This document shows, piece by piece, positions 1 through 5,955 of a stretch of DNA of 6,260 nucleotides. Under the pieces are notes generated by a model. That model did not search any database and was not told the origin of the DNA. It worked only from the letters and a program-made list of their open reading frames with translations. The translations under genes and the position numbers were made by a program. The stretch covers positions 1-6,260 of the forward strand of contig DASYKO010000347.1 in the NCBI GenBank assembly GCA_035995285.1, written 5' to 3'. The DNA comes from UBA7672 sp035995285. Its GTDB lineage: Bacteria; Pseudomonadota; Alphaproteobacteria; Caulobacterales; Hyphomonadaceae. The stretch's first letter is position 1. Each line of letters begins with the position of its first letter.

Positions 1-858
1 GTGATCGAGATGGACTGCAACCTCGATTACACCTTCCCGAGATACAACCCGAACCCGGAAGACCACGAAATGCTGGTCTCAATGTCCAAGGCCGTGAAGG
101 AACATGGCGCGGACCTCTGCGTCGGCTTCGACGGCGACGGCGACCGCTGCGGCGTCGTTGACGACACGGGCACGGAAATTTTCGCCGACAAGATCGGCCT
201 CCTGCTCGCGCGCGATCTCTCCAAGACGCACAAGGGCGCAACCTTCGTGGTCGACGTGAAATCCACCGGCCTCTACAAGACCGACCCGGTGCTCAAGGAA
301 AACGGCGTCACCGTCGACTACTACAAGACCGGCCACTCCTACATCAAACGCCGCACCACTGAACTCAACGCCCTCGCCGGCTTCGAGAAATCCGGCCACC
401 TCTTCTTCCGCGCACCCTACGGCTATGGCTATGATGACGGCCTCGTCGCCGCCGCCGCCGTGCTCATGATGCTCGACCGCAACCCCGGCCAGAAGCTCTC
501 CGACCTCAAGGCGGAACTGGGCGATGCCTGGACCTCGCTCACCATGAGCCCGCACTGCGATGACGAGACCAAGTACGGCATCGTCGACCGCGTCGTCGCC
601 GACTACCAGGCGCTCGGCAAGGCGGGCGGAGAAATCCTCGGCCGCAAAGTCGTCGACGTGAACACCGTCAACGGCGCCCGCGTCACGCTGGAAGACGGCT
701 CCTGGGTCCTCGTCCGCGCCTCATCGAACAAGCCGGAACTGGTCGTCGTCGTCGAGTCCATGCAAGGCGAAGACGACATGCGCGCCCTCTTCCGCAACGA
801 AGTGAAACCGCGCCTCGCCAAATTCTCGGAAGTCGGCGCGTACAACCAGGAAATCTGA
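1..858 (+). CDS. Phosphomannomutase/phosphoglucomutase, C-terminal part (5'-truncated by window edge)
   Basis: This is an alpha-D-phosphohexomutase, which interconverts hexose 6-phosphate and 1-phosphate (mannose and/or glucose) in the cytoplasm and feeds nucleotide-sugar synthesis for LPS and exopolysaccharide. The visible 285 residues start near the end of domain 1 (FPRYNPNPE at 12-20). They include the metal-binding loop DGDGDR (44-49), the domain-3 sugar-specificity segment EKSGH (129-133) with GHSYIK before it (111-116), and the domain-4 phosphate-binding loop RASSNKPE (239-246). Family members are about 450-500 residues long, so roughly 200 residues, including the phosphorylated active-site serine, lie upstream. 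The GTG at position 1 is therefore probably an internal valine codon and not the real start. The phosphate loop differs from the common RASNTEP form but has the same length. Sequence alone does not separate mannose from glucose specificity, so no symbol is given. The stop lies 31 nt before the next gene, with no terminator between. Confidence 0.93.
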   Translation: MIEMDCNLDYTFPRYNPNPEDHEMLVSMSKAVKEHGADLCVGFDGDGDRCGVVDDTGTEIFADKIGLLLARDLSKTHKGATFVVDVKSTGLYKTDPVLKENGVTVDYYKTGHSYIKRRTTELNALAGFEKSGHLFFRAPYGYGYDDGLVAAAAVLMMLDRNPGQKLSDLKAELGDAWTSLTMSPHCDDETKYGIVDRVVADYQALGKAGGEILGRKVVDVNTVNGARVTLEDGSWVLVRASSNKPELVVVVESMQGEDDMRALFRNEVKPRLAKFSEVGAYNQEI

Positions 859-889
859 GACAGGTTCGAAAGGGCAACGGGGGGACGCC

Positions 890-1675
890 TTGCCGATCTA
901 CGACAAGCCAACGCGAGTGCTAATGCATGAGTTCGCCAAGACCGAACTCAAGCCAGGGCAGGTGTTCGACAAAGACCTGGCGGTCCGCTGGTTCAAGGCG
1001 AATTTCCCGAAGATCAAGTCGAACACCGTGCAGATGCACGTCGACGGAATGGCCGCGAACTCGCGCTCGCGCATTCACCACGTCAGCATCCGGCCCGGCT
1101 CTGGCCATGACCTCTTCTACAAGGTCGGCCGAAGCCAGTACCGTCTGTGGGATCCCGCACATGACGGCGCGCCAATCTATCATGGCGACAAGGCGAGCCA
1201 ACTCCGGCCCGCGGCGTCCGGTGAAGATGCGGATGAAGAACGCGAAGAGGCATTGGCCGATACGGCCGGCGTCGAAAGCCCATCCCGCGAATTCGGCGCC
1301 GAAGCGGACCTTCGCAATTATCTGGAGAAGAACATCTCCGCCCTCGAGCCCGGCCTCACCCTGCACGAGGAAGAAGGCCTGCGCGCGATCGAATATCCAG
1401 CGGGAAATGGCCGCCGCATCGATATTCTCGCACGCGGCGCGGATGGCGCGTTCGTGGTCGTCGAGCTCAAGGTGTCGCGCGGCTATGACCGCGTGATCGG
1501 CCAGATCATGCGCTACATGGCCTGGGTGAAGGCCAACCTGGCCGAAGACAAGCCCGTGCGCGGCATCATCGTCGCCAACAACATTTCCGAGGACCTCAAG
1601 CTCGCAACCTCACTCATCTCCGGCGTGCGTCTCGTAGAGTACGAGCTACACTTCCGATTGAAGCCGATCGGCTGA
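890..1675 (+). CDS. NucS-like PD-(D/E)XK endonuclease with N-terminal winged-helix-like domain
   Basis: This 261-residue protein has two parts. Residues about 1-90 resemble the small winged-helix-type module (DUF7669-like) found in some restriction-type nucleases, with a SNTVQMHVDGMAANS segment at 44-58 and a YRLW strand at 84-87. An acidic linker (about 110-125) leads to a C-terminal domain (134-261) matching the NucS/DUF91 catalytic fold: RIDIL with D178, VELK with E192 and K194, then GQIMRY with Q205 and Y209. The D-14-E-2-K-11-Q-4-Y spacing is the one known from archaeal NucS, so the active site looks intact. NucS/EndoMS itself cleaves mismatched or branched DNA, but its N-terminal domain is replaced here, so the target is unknown; an orphan restriction or repair nuclease is the best inference. 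The start is TTG at 890 behind a G-rich ribosome site (879-884). ATG at 923 is an alternative that would trim 11 residues. It may be co-transcribed with the upstream mutase gene. Confidence 0.85.
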   Translation: MPIYDKPTRVLMHEFAKTELKPGQVFDKDLAVRWFKANFPKIKSNTVQMHVDGMAANSRSRIHHVSIRPGSGHDLFYKVGRSQYRLWDPAHDGAPIYHGDKASQLRPAASGEDADEEREEALADTAGVESPSREFGAEADLRNYLEKNISALEPGLTLHEEEGLRAIEYPAGNGRRIDILARGADGAFVVVELKVSRGYDRVIGQIMRYMAWVKANLAEDKPVRGIIVANNISEDLKLATSLISGVRLVEYELHFRLKPIG

Positions 1676-1679
1676 GTGC

Positions 1680-1694
1680 GTCGCGAAGCGCGAC
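1680..1694 (+). other. Small hairpin just after the nuclease stop codon
   Basis: GTCGCG (1680-1685) and CGCGAC (1689-1694) form a perfect 6-bp stem with a 3-nt loop, 4 nt after the stop. No T-run follows, so it is not a standard intrinsic terminator. It could stabilise the mRNA 3' end or be chance in GC-rich DNA. Confidence 0.3.
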
Positions 1695-1756
1695 AGGCAT
1701 TCATCGCACCTTCTCGACAGCTTTCAGGCGCTACGTCGGCCAATCGCCGAGCCGTT

Positions 1757-1770
1757 TTGCGCGGGCGCAA
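1757..1770. repeat. Inverted repeat TTGCGC/GCGCAA in the gap before the hemerythrin gene
   Basis: TTGCGC (1757-1762) and GCGCAA (1765-1770) are perfect inverted copies separated by 2 nt; as RNA the fold would be a 5-bp stem with a 4-nt loop. Read on the - strand it is followed by AAAACGG and not a T-run. The same TTGCGC/GCGCAA arms occur in a longer hairpin at 2538-2557. The rest of 1676-1860 shows no gene on either strand. Confidence 0.3.
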
Positions 1771-1867
1771 GGCGTAGCCGGATGCTCCGCCTGAGCCCGG
1801 TCACACTGAAGGAACCAGCCACCACGGATGTGGCCCCTTGAATCCCGTGACCCCCGCGCCTTTCTAG

Positions 1868-1883
1868 TGTGAGCTAGATCACC
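1868..1883 (+). promoter_or_regulatory. CRP/FNR-family operator, CRP-type TGTGA-N6-TCAC
   Basis: The sequence is TGTGAGCTAGATCACC. The known CRP consensus is TGTGATCTAGATCACA, so only the sixth and last bases differ. Within GTGA-gCTAGa-TCAC, six of seven base pairs are symmetric about the centre at 1875/1876. The centre is about 66 nt upstream of the hemerythrin start codon and 25 nt upstream of the leader ORF start, a suitable position for an activator or repressor site. CRP/FNR-family control of the hemerythrin gene is inferred. No convincing -35/-10 pair can be pointed to. Confidence 0.55.
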
Positions 1884-1900
1884 CCACAGAGATTCCCCCG

Positions 1901-1945
1901 ATGGCCAGACCACAGATCCGGCGCCTCCCACGGCGCCAAGCATGA
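1901..1945 (+). CDS. Possible 14-codon leader ORF overlapping the hemerythrin start
   Basis: An ATG at 1901 opens a 14-residue frame (MARPQIRRLPRRQA) whose TGA overlaps the hemerythrin ATG as ATGA. A weak purine stretch, AGAGA (1888-1892), sits 8 nt before it. The hemerythrin ATG has no recognisable ribosome binding site of its own and is preceded by a GGCGCC/GGCGCC hairpin. Translation of the leader could open that hairpin and deliver ribosomes by termination-reinitiation. The peptide is arginine/proline-rich and has no recognised function. It could equally be a chance ORF in a gene whose real mRNA is leaderless. Confidence 0.25.
   Translation: MARPQIRRLPRRQA
1920..1937 (+). promoter_or_regulatory. 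Hairpin occluding the hemerythrin translation start region
   Basis: GGCGCC (1920-1925) and GGCGCC (1932-1937) pair as a 6-bp all-GC stem with a 6-nt loop, ending 4 nt before the ATG at 1942. It occupies the place where a ribosome binding site would be expected. Its role in translation control is inference. Confidence 0.35.
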
Positions 1946-2508
1946 CCGACGCCCTCGACAAACGCCCGGGCCTGCCGGCCGAGTTCCGCTATCTCGAGCC
2001 GACGTGCCCGCGCGCCCAGTGGCCGACGCTCGACCTGCATCCCACGGCCCAACACTGGCTCGAAGTCCACGGCTGGTTCCGCGGCCAGATGAAAGACCTC
2101 GTCGACCTCGGAGGCCTCTGGCGGGAGGAGACGCTCAGCGCCAGCGACTATAGACTCGCGGCTACCCCTCGCGTGCGCCACCTGCTCAACAATCTTCACC
2201 ATCACCACACCATCGAAAGCAGCCACGCCTTTCCGCTCCTGAGCGCAGCCGAGCCCCTTATGGCCAAGGGCTTCGCCCTGCTCGACCGCGACCACGAAGC
2301 TATCGAACACCTTCTATCATCCATGGCCGACGCCGCAAACGCACTGATCCTGGCCGGTCGCGAACCCGGCGCCGACCTCACGCCCATGGCGGCAGCCCTG
2401 ACCGAGCAAATCGATCACACCACCGCGCTGATCGGCCGCCACCTGTGGGATGAAGAAGAAATCGTCGTCCCCGTCCTCACCGCCAGAGGCGACACGCTGG
2501 CAATCTAG
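1942..2508 (+). CDS. Hemerythrin-like HHE cation-binding domain protein
   Basis: The 188-residue protein is predicted to be a cytoplasmic four-helix bundle carrying a non-haem di-iron centre. Candidate metal ligands follow the HHE pattern in order: H43 (EVHGWFR), H88 and E92 in LHHHHTIESSHAFPLL (85-100), H118 with H123 in DRDHEAIEHLL (115-125), and H167 with E171/E172 in RHLWDEEEIVVPVL (166-179). The F-P-L and V-P-V segments after the second and fourth ligands are the usual lFPlL positions. Such proteins bind O2 or NO, or serve in iron and nitrosative or oxidative stress; the ligand here cannot be told. The first 30 residues are an unmatched extension, and no signal peptide or membrane segment is seen. 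The ATG at 1942 lacks a ribosome site. Upstream lie a CRP-type palindrome, a leader ORF ending as ATGA on this start codon, and a GC hairpin, so expression is probably regulated. It appears monocistronic, with a hairpin following the stop. Confidence 0.88.
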   Translation: MTDALDKRPGLPAEFRYLEPTCPRAQWPTLDLHPTAQHWLEVHGWFRGQMKDLVDLGGLWREETLSASDYRLAATPRVRHLLNNLHHHHTIESSHAFPLLSAAEPLMAKGFALLDRDHEAIEHLLSSMADAANALILAGREPGADLTPMAAALTEQIDHTTALIGRHLWDEEEIVVPVLTARGDTLAI

Positions 2509-2537
2509 CCGGCCGACGATCGCCCTACCGTGACGGT

Positions 2538-2557
2538 TTGCGCCGGTGCAGGCGCAA
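2538..2557. terminator. Stem-loop after the hemerythrin gene, possible terminator without U-tract
   Basis: TTGCGCC (2538-2544) and GGCGCAA (2551-2557) form a perfect 7-bp stem with a 6-nt loop, 29 nt after the hemerythrin stop and about 90 nt before the next gene. Neither strand has a T-run after the stem, so Rho-independent termination would be weak. Protection of the mRNA 3' end or Rho-associated termination are alternatives. Confidence 0.35.
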
Positions 2558-2648
2558 GACGGCTGCGCTGAAACGCCGTAGCCCCGCGCACCGGGCAAGG
2601 GCGTAACCTCGTCTCATTGGCATCGACGTCCATGGGGAGGACTGCTTG

Positions 2649-3203
2649 ATGAAGCGCGCCGTCCTGGCTCTGTCCGTCCTGCTGGCAAGCGCCTGTTCGC
2701 CAGGTCAAGACCGCTACGAGGTCGACGGCCTGATGCTGCAGAAACAGGTCATCCAGCTAACGCAGCGATATGAGATCTGCACGATCAAACGGGGAAAGCT
2801 GAGCTGCTCCCATGTGGCCCCGTCCATCTTCAACTCCACGATAATCGACCACGCACCGGAGGTTGCCGATGACCTTCTCAAGCTCCGCGAGTGCAGCATC
2901 CTCCTGAACGAACGCACGAGCATCATCTGTACGGGCGGCGACTGGAACCTGGCGATGTTTGCCCAATTCATAAATCGCGACGGATCGGGCAACCGTGTCA
3001 TCAGCATTGAAGGACACGTTCCCTGGCAGGAGGTGAAGCTCATCTCACCGATACCCATCCGCCTCTGCGACGACCTGCATGCGCATCTGTCCTACCTCGC
3101 GCAATTGCCGCCCTACGCAGATTTCCAACGCCGTGCCAAAGCCTTCACGGTGAGATTCTGCCCCGAGAACTGGAGGGACTACCTGCCGGTGACATCAGGA
3201 TGA
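2649..3203 (+). CDS. Small secreted protein, probable lipoprotein, unknown function
   Basis: I do not recognise this family. The 184-residue product begins with a short export signal: basic MKR, a hydrophobic stretch (about 4-12), then LLASAC, where cysteine 16 could be the lipidated residue. The lipobox is imperfect, with A at -3, so plain signal-peptidase I cleavage is possible. The mature part has six further cysteines (44, 53, 82, 94, 140, 171), an even number compatible with disulfides in the periplasm. It is otherwise a mixed soluble sequence with no second membrane segment. ATG at 2649 is chosen because the GGAGG at 2636-2640 is then 8 nt away; TTG at 2646 is in frame and would add one residue. 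The gene lies about 140 nt after the hemerythrin gene and about 320 nt before the next, so it is probably its own unit. Its function is unknown. Confidence 0.75.
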   Translation: MKRAVLALSVLLASACSPGQDRYEVDGLMLQKQVIQLTQRYEICTIKRGKLSCSHVAPSIFNSTIIDHAPEVADDLLKLRECSILLNERTSIICTGGDWNLAMFAQFINRDGSGNRVISIEGHVPWQEVKLISPIPIRLCDDLHAHLSYLAQLPPYADFQRRAKAFTVRFCPENWRDYLPVTSG

Positions 3204-3524
3204 CGTAGGACCTGAGCTGACAGCGCGGCCTTGCTACGCTCGGGCGCGCGGCTATGGGCTATCACAGTCGCCCGCCATGTCGGCCAGCCACCGGGAAGGT
3301 TCGCGAGGGCGCAGGCGTGAAGCAGAATGGCCCTGACGGATGCGAGACAATTCGACCGGAGTGGAATCCGGAAGATGACACCCCCCTTCAGTCTGACTTG
3401 CCGGCGACTCGGGACGCGCTGGCCAATGGATTGGGGAATGGGAGGTTCTTGGAAAATCCGGGACACCCGGATAGCGGTCGCTCTTCCTGTGCTGTATTTT
3501 CGTCCATGGAAATTGGGGGGAACC
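3204..3524. other. 321-nt intergenic region upstream of the membrane protein gene
   Basis: I see no convincing gene here. The downstream frame stays open back to 3327 and another frame is open from 3254, but both lack ribosome sites, run through low-complexity codons and resemble no family. The region holds a 17-bp perfect palindrome (3456-3472), a possible -10-like TGTATT (3494-3499) without a clear -35, and the G-rich ribosome site (3515-3520) of the next gene. A weak GCGCG/CGCGC pairing near 3220-3250 might mark the end of the preceding transcript. Confidence 0.5.
3456..3472. promoter_or_regulatory. Perfect palindrome ATCCGGG-ACA-CCCGGAT, candidate operator or hairpin
   Basis: Seven-base arms (3456-3462 and 3466-3472) are exact inverted copies around a 3-nt centre. 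The site is 53 nt upstream of the chosen start of the membrane protein gene, where a repressor operator or 5'-UTR hairpin would lie. No T-run follows. No known regulator is recognised for this sequence. Confidence 0.4.
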
Positions 3525-4337
3525 ATGCCGCAGGATCGAGCAGAATCTACCAAAGAAGACGCGGACAAGAGCGCCGGGTTGTGGGGCAAATTCGATGCGT
3601 TCATCGAAAAGGCCGCGCGCACCAACAGGTGGGTGCGAATTGCGGGGCTGACTGTTGGCGGCCTTGGACTCGCCGTAGTCGGCGGCGGCTGGTTGTTGCC
3701 CGCCCTTGGAATCAATGTCTTCGAAAATGCGCTGCATGGCATTCTTCCGCATGCAGCGAACATGATCGGCGCCGGCCTCACAGCCGGCGCTGCTGCTGAG
3801 ATAGCTCAGCCGAAAGCAACGGAATCCAGCCTTCCCCAGGCATTGAAAGCGGCAGAGGAACTGGGGAAGCAAAGCAATGAGCAGGCGCGACTGAGGGCGG
3901 CCGCAGCGATCGAAGTTGCGGACATTCACGCGAGGTCGACGGTCGCCATAGCGCAGATCGATGCATCCGTGAAACTGGCTCTCGCAAGATCAGAAATGAT
4001 CGAGCGCGAGTTGGACAGGGCGGCGCTCGTCGAGCATCGGCGTGAGGTTCTGGCGCTGGCGACCTATGTCTGCGGCACAGTTGTCACGATGATGCTGGCC
4101 GCGGCAATTGTCTGGCGGCAGCCGGAGTATGCGCCAATCGGGTTCGCTCTGGCCGGAGCTGCATGCTACATTGGGTTCATGAGATTTGTGCGCATCGCGC
4201 CTTCGCCACCCGAACGTGTCGAGCCTGCGCCAACCTCCGAACCAGCGAGATCCATCAGCTCCGGCGCCGGCGCCGACCAACTTGATGGAACTATCAGTCC
4301 CATGACAGGCTCCCCTCAACAGGCTGGTCTGGCCTGA
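3525..4337 (+). CDS. Multi-pass membrane protein with alanine-rich helical middle, unknown function
   Basis: I recognise no family for this 270-residue protein. Visible parts in order: a charged N-terminus (1-36); a first membrane segment (about 37-62, glycine-rich); a second, weaker hydrophobic stretch (about 68-93); a long alanine/glutamate/arginine-rich helical region without prolines (about 105-172) that could form a coiled coil; two close membrane segments (about 175-197 and 202-222); and a proline/serine-rich tail (226-270). This suggests an inner-membrane protein with a helical loop between two hairpins. The ATG at 3525 is chosen because GGGGGG (3515-3520) precedes it by 4 nt and the protein start reads as a soluble charged head. 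The frame is open to 3327 but that extension has no ribosome site or family likeness. The ApbE gene starts 18 nt after the stop and in the same frame, which suggests co-transcription. Confidence 0.72.
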   Translation: MPQDRAESTKEDADKSAGLWGKFDAFIEKAARTNRWVRIAGLTVGGLGLAVVGGGWLLPALGINVFENALHGILPHAANMIGAGLTAGAAAEIAQPKATESSLPQALKAAEELGKQSNEQARLRAAAAIEVADIHARSTVAIAQIDASVKLALARSEMIERELDRAALVEHRREVLALATYVCGTVVTMMLAAAIVWRQPEYAPIGFALAGAACYIGFMRFVRIAPSPPERVEPAPTSEPARSISSGAGADQLDGTISPMTGSPQQAGLA

Positions 4338-4355
4338 CGGTTTCTTGGGGGCGCA

Positions 4356-5924
4356 ATGTCCGGTCTTTTCCTGACCCCTGCTCTTCTGGCGCCTGCCCTC
4401 CTGAGTCCAGCAATGGCCGGGCTGGTGGCGCATGCGCCGGCGAGCGAGTGGCGGTTCCATGCCGATGGCGTCCTCGGCACCCGGCTGGACGTGTTCGTCT
4501 CCTGTGCGTCGGCCCTGTCGGCGCGCTGCGCGGCGGATGCGGCGATGGCGGAGATTACCCGGCTGCAACGTCTCCTGTCGCGGCACGACCCGGAGAGCGA
4601 GCTGTCCCGCCTGAACGCCTCGGAGCAGATGAACGTCTCTCCGGAGCTGTTCGAGGTCCTCACCCGGGCGGCCTACTGGCGGGAGGTCTCGGGCGGCGCC
4701 TTTGACGAAAGGCTGGGCCTCGCCTCCCAGCTGGCGCGGACGGGGGATGCGGCGGGGGCGCAGCGCGCGGCGCGGCATGCGGTGGGTGCGCAGGTGCGAC
4801 TGGTGGTGCGACACGTGGCGGGGGGCGTGGTGCGACATGTGGCGATGCGCGGGGCGGGCGCGGTGGTGGACCTGGATGCGATCGCGAAGGGCTATGTGAT
4901 CGACCGTGCGATGGCTGCTGCGCGGGCGGCGGCGCGAGATGCGGTTGCAGTGATGGTCGCGATCGGCGGCGACATGGCGGCCTGGCGTGCGGATGCGGGC
5001 GCGTGGCGCATCGGTCTGCCGGAGGCGGGTGCGGCGGTGGACAATGCGCCGCTGGCCGCAGTGGTGGATCTGGCGCACGGCGCGATGGCGACAAGCGGGC
5101 GCGGCCCACGCGATGTGGTGGTGGACGGGCGGCGCATCGGCCCAGCGCTGGCGGATGGCGCGGCGGTGAACGAGCGGCTGTGTGCGACAGCGCGCGCAGC
5201 GTGCGCGATGGATGCAGACGCGCTGGCGACGATCGCGCTGGTGCTGCCGCCGGCTCAGTCGCTGGCGATTGCCGAGGCGAACGGGTCTGCGCTGCGTATC
5301 GTGGATGCCGATGGCAAGGTGCACGTGTCGCCGGGCTGGACGGAGCGTCCGGCGCAGATCGAGCCTGCAGAGATTGGGAATGAGCGCGGCGAGCTGGTAA
5401 AGGTGCGCCAGACATCGCCGGCTGCGCCCATGCCGGCGGCGGAGAAGTGGCCGGCGGATTGGCGGCTGGCGATCTGGTACCGGCTGCCGGAGCGGCGCAA
5501 GCGCGACGGCGATTTCCGCGAGCCCTATATGGCGATCTGGATCACGGACAGCACAGGCAAGGCCGTGCGCACGCTGTTCATGGTGGGCCAGAATCCGAAA
5601 TGGCAGAAGGACAACTTCATCTGGTGGGGGGCCTATCGCGCCAAGGCCGAGACGGTCATTGATGCGCGCTCGGAAGCAACGGCGCCGACGGGACGCTATG
5701 CCTTCATGTGGGATGGATACGACGACGCCGAGAAGAAGGTGGCGGCGGGAACCTACACCATCCACATCGAGACCAGCCGCGAGCGCGGGCGCCACACGCA
5801 CCGCGCGATGGAATTCGTGATCTCCAAGGAGAAGTTCCAGAAGGAGATGCCGGCCGATGTCGACGAGGGCGGCTTCACCGCCGTGTTCGGGCACTACAAC
5901 GACCTTCTGGATTTCGTGCCGTAG
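4356..5924 (+). CDS. apbE: FAD:protein FMN transferase (ApbE) fused to DUF2271 domain
   Basis: The 522-residue protein is predicted to be exported and to attach FMN from FAD to threonine residues of partner proteins. Residues 1-27 look like a signal peptide (hydrophobic, AMA or AHA before cleavage), although no basic residue is near the start. ApbE hallmarks follow: GTRLDVFVS (41-49), SRHDPESELSRLN (75-87), GAFD (114-117), DLDAIAKGYVIDR (172-184), AIGGD (202-206), ATSGRG (245-250), and the Mg-binding DALAT (D288, T292). The usual HIIDPxTG segment is degenerate (RDVVVDGRRIG, 252-262), lacking the His and Pro, so activity may be altered. Residues about 365-490 match DUF2271 in REPYMAIWITD (388-398), KWQKDNFIWW (415-424), GRYAFMWDGYDD (446-457) and GTYTIHIE (465-472), a domain often found beside ApbE and PepSY proteins in iron or flavin-linked loci. 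ATG at 4356 follows a GGGGG ribosome site and is the only in-frame start after the upstream stop. Confidence 0.9.
   Translation: MSGLFLTPALLAPALLSPAMAGLVAHAPASEWRFHADGVLGTRLDVFVSCASALSARCAADAAMAEITRLQRLLSRHDPESELSRLNASEQMNVSPELFEVLTRAAYWREVSGGAFDERLGLASQLARTGDAAGAQRAARHAVGAQVRLVVRHVAGGVVRHVAMRGAGAVVDLDAIAKGYVIDRAMAAARAAARDAVAVMVAIGGDMAAWRADAGAWRIGLPEAGAAVDNAPLAAVVDLAHGAMATSGRGPRDVVVDGRRIGPALADGAAVNERLCATARAACAMDADALATIALVLPPAQSLAIAEANGSALRIVDADGKVHVSPGWTERPAQIEPAEIGNERGELVKVRQTSPAAPMPAAEKWPADWRLAIWYRLPERRKRDGDFREPYMAIWITDSTGKAVRTLFMVGQNPKWQKDNFIWWGAYRAKAETVIDARSEATAPTGRYAFMWDGYDDAEKKVAAGTYTIHIETSRERGRHTHRAMEFVISKEKFQKEMPADVDEGGFTAVFGHYNDLLDFVP
4804..4844 (+). repeat. 24-nt-period tandem duplication inside the ApbE gene
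   Basis: A 17-nt segment at 4804-4820 recurs at 4828-4844 with one C-to-T difference. In protein it gives VVRHVAG followed by VVRHVAM. It keeps the reading frame and lies between the GAFD and AIAKGY motifs of the ApbE domain. Confidence 0.6.
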
Positions 5925-5955
5925 GCAGCGCTTCCATTTCAAACATCACAGGCGT

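Noticed and set aside
79..555. 158-codon - strand frame opposite the mutase
   Set aside because: It is antisense to strongly conserved mutase motifs and rich in Ala/Val/Glu/Gly, a typical complement of high-GC3 codons.
927..1496. 189-codon + strand frame inside the nuclease gene
   Set aside because: It is Ser/Arg-rich shadow sequence; the overlapping frame has a complete NucS-like active site.
3327..3524. N-terminal extension of the membrane protein in the same frame
   Set aside because: No ribosome site precedes 3327, the extension would read through the perfect palindrome, and a strong G-rich ribosome site precedes the ATG at 3525.
3254..3799. 181-codon + strand frame overlapping the membrane protein start
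   Set aside because: It overlaps the better-supported gene in another frame, has low-complexity Arg/Cys-rich content downstream, and lacks a ribosome site.
3990..5942. 650-codon open frame on the - strand
   Set aside because: It is antisense to the apbE gene, rich in Arg/His/Pro as expected of a GC-rich shadow frame, and matches no family, whereas the + strand frame carries clear ApbE and DUF2271 motifs.
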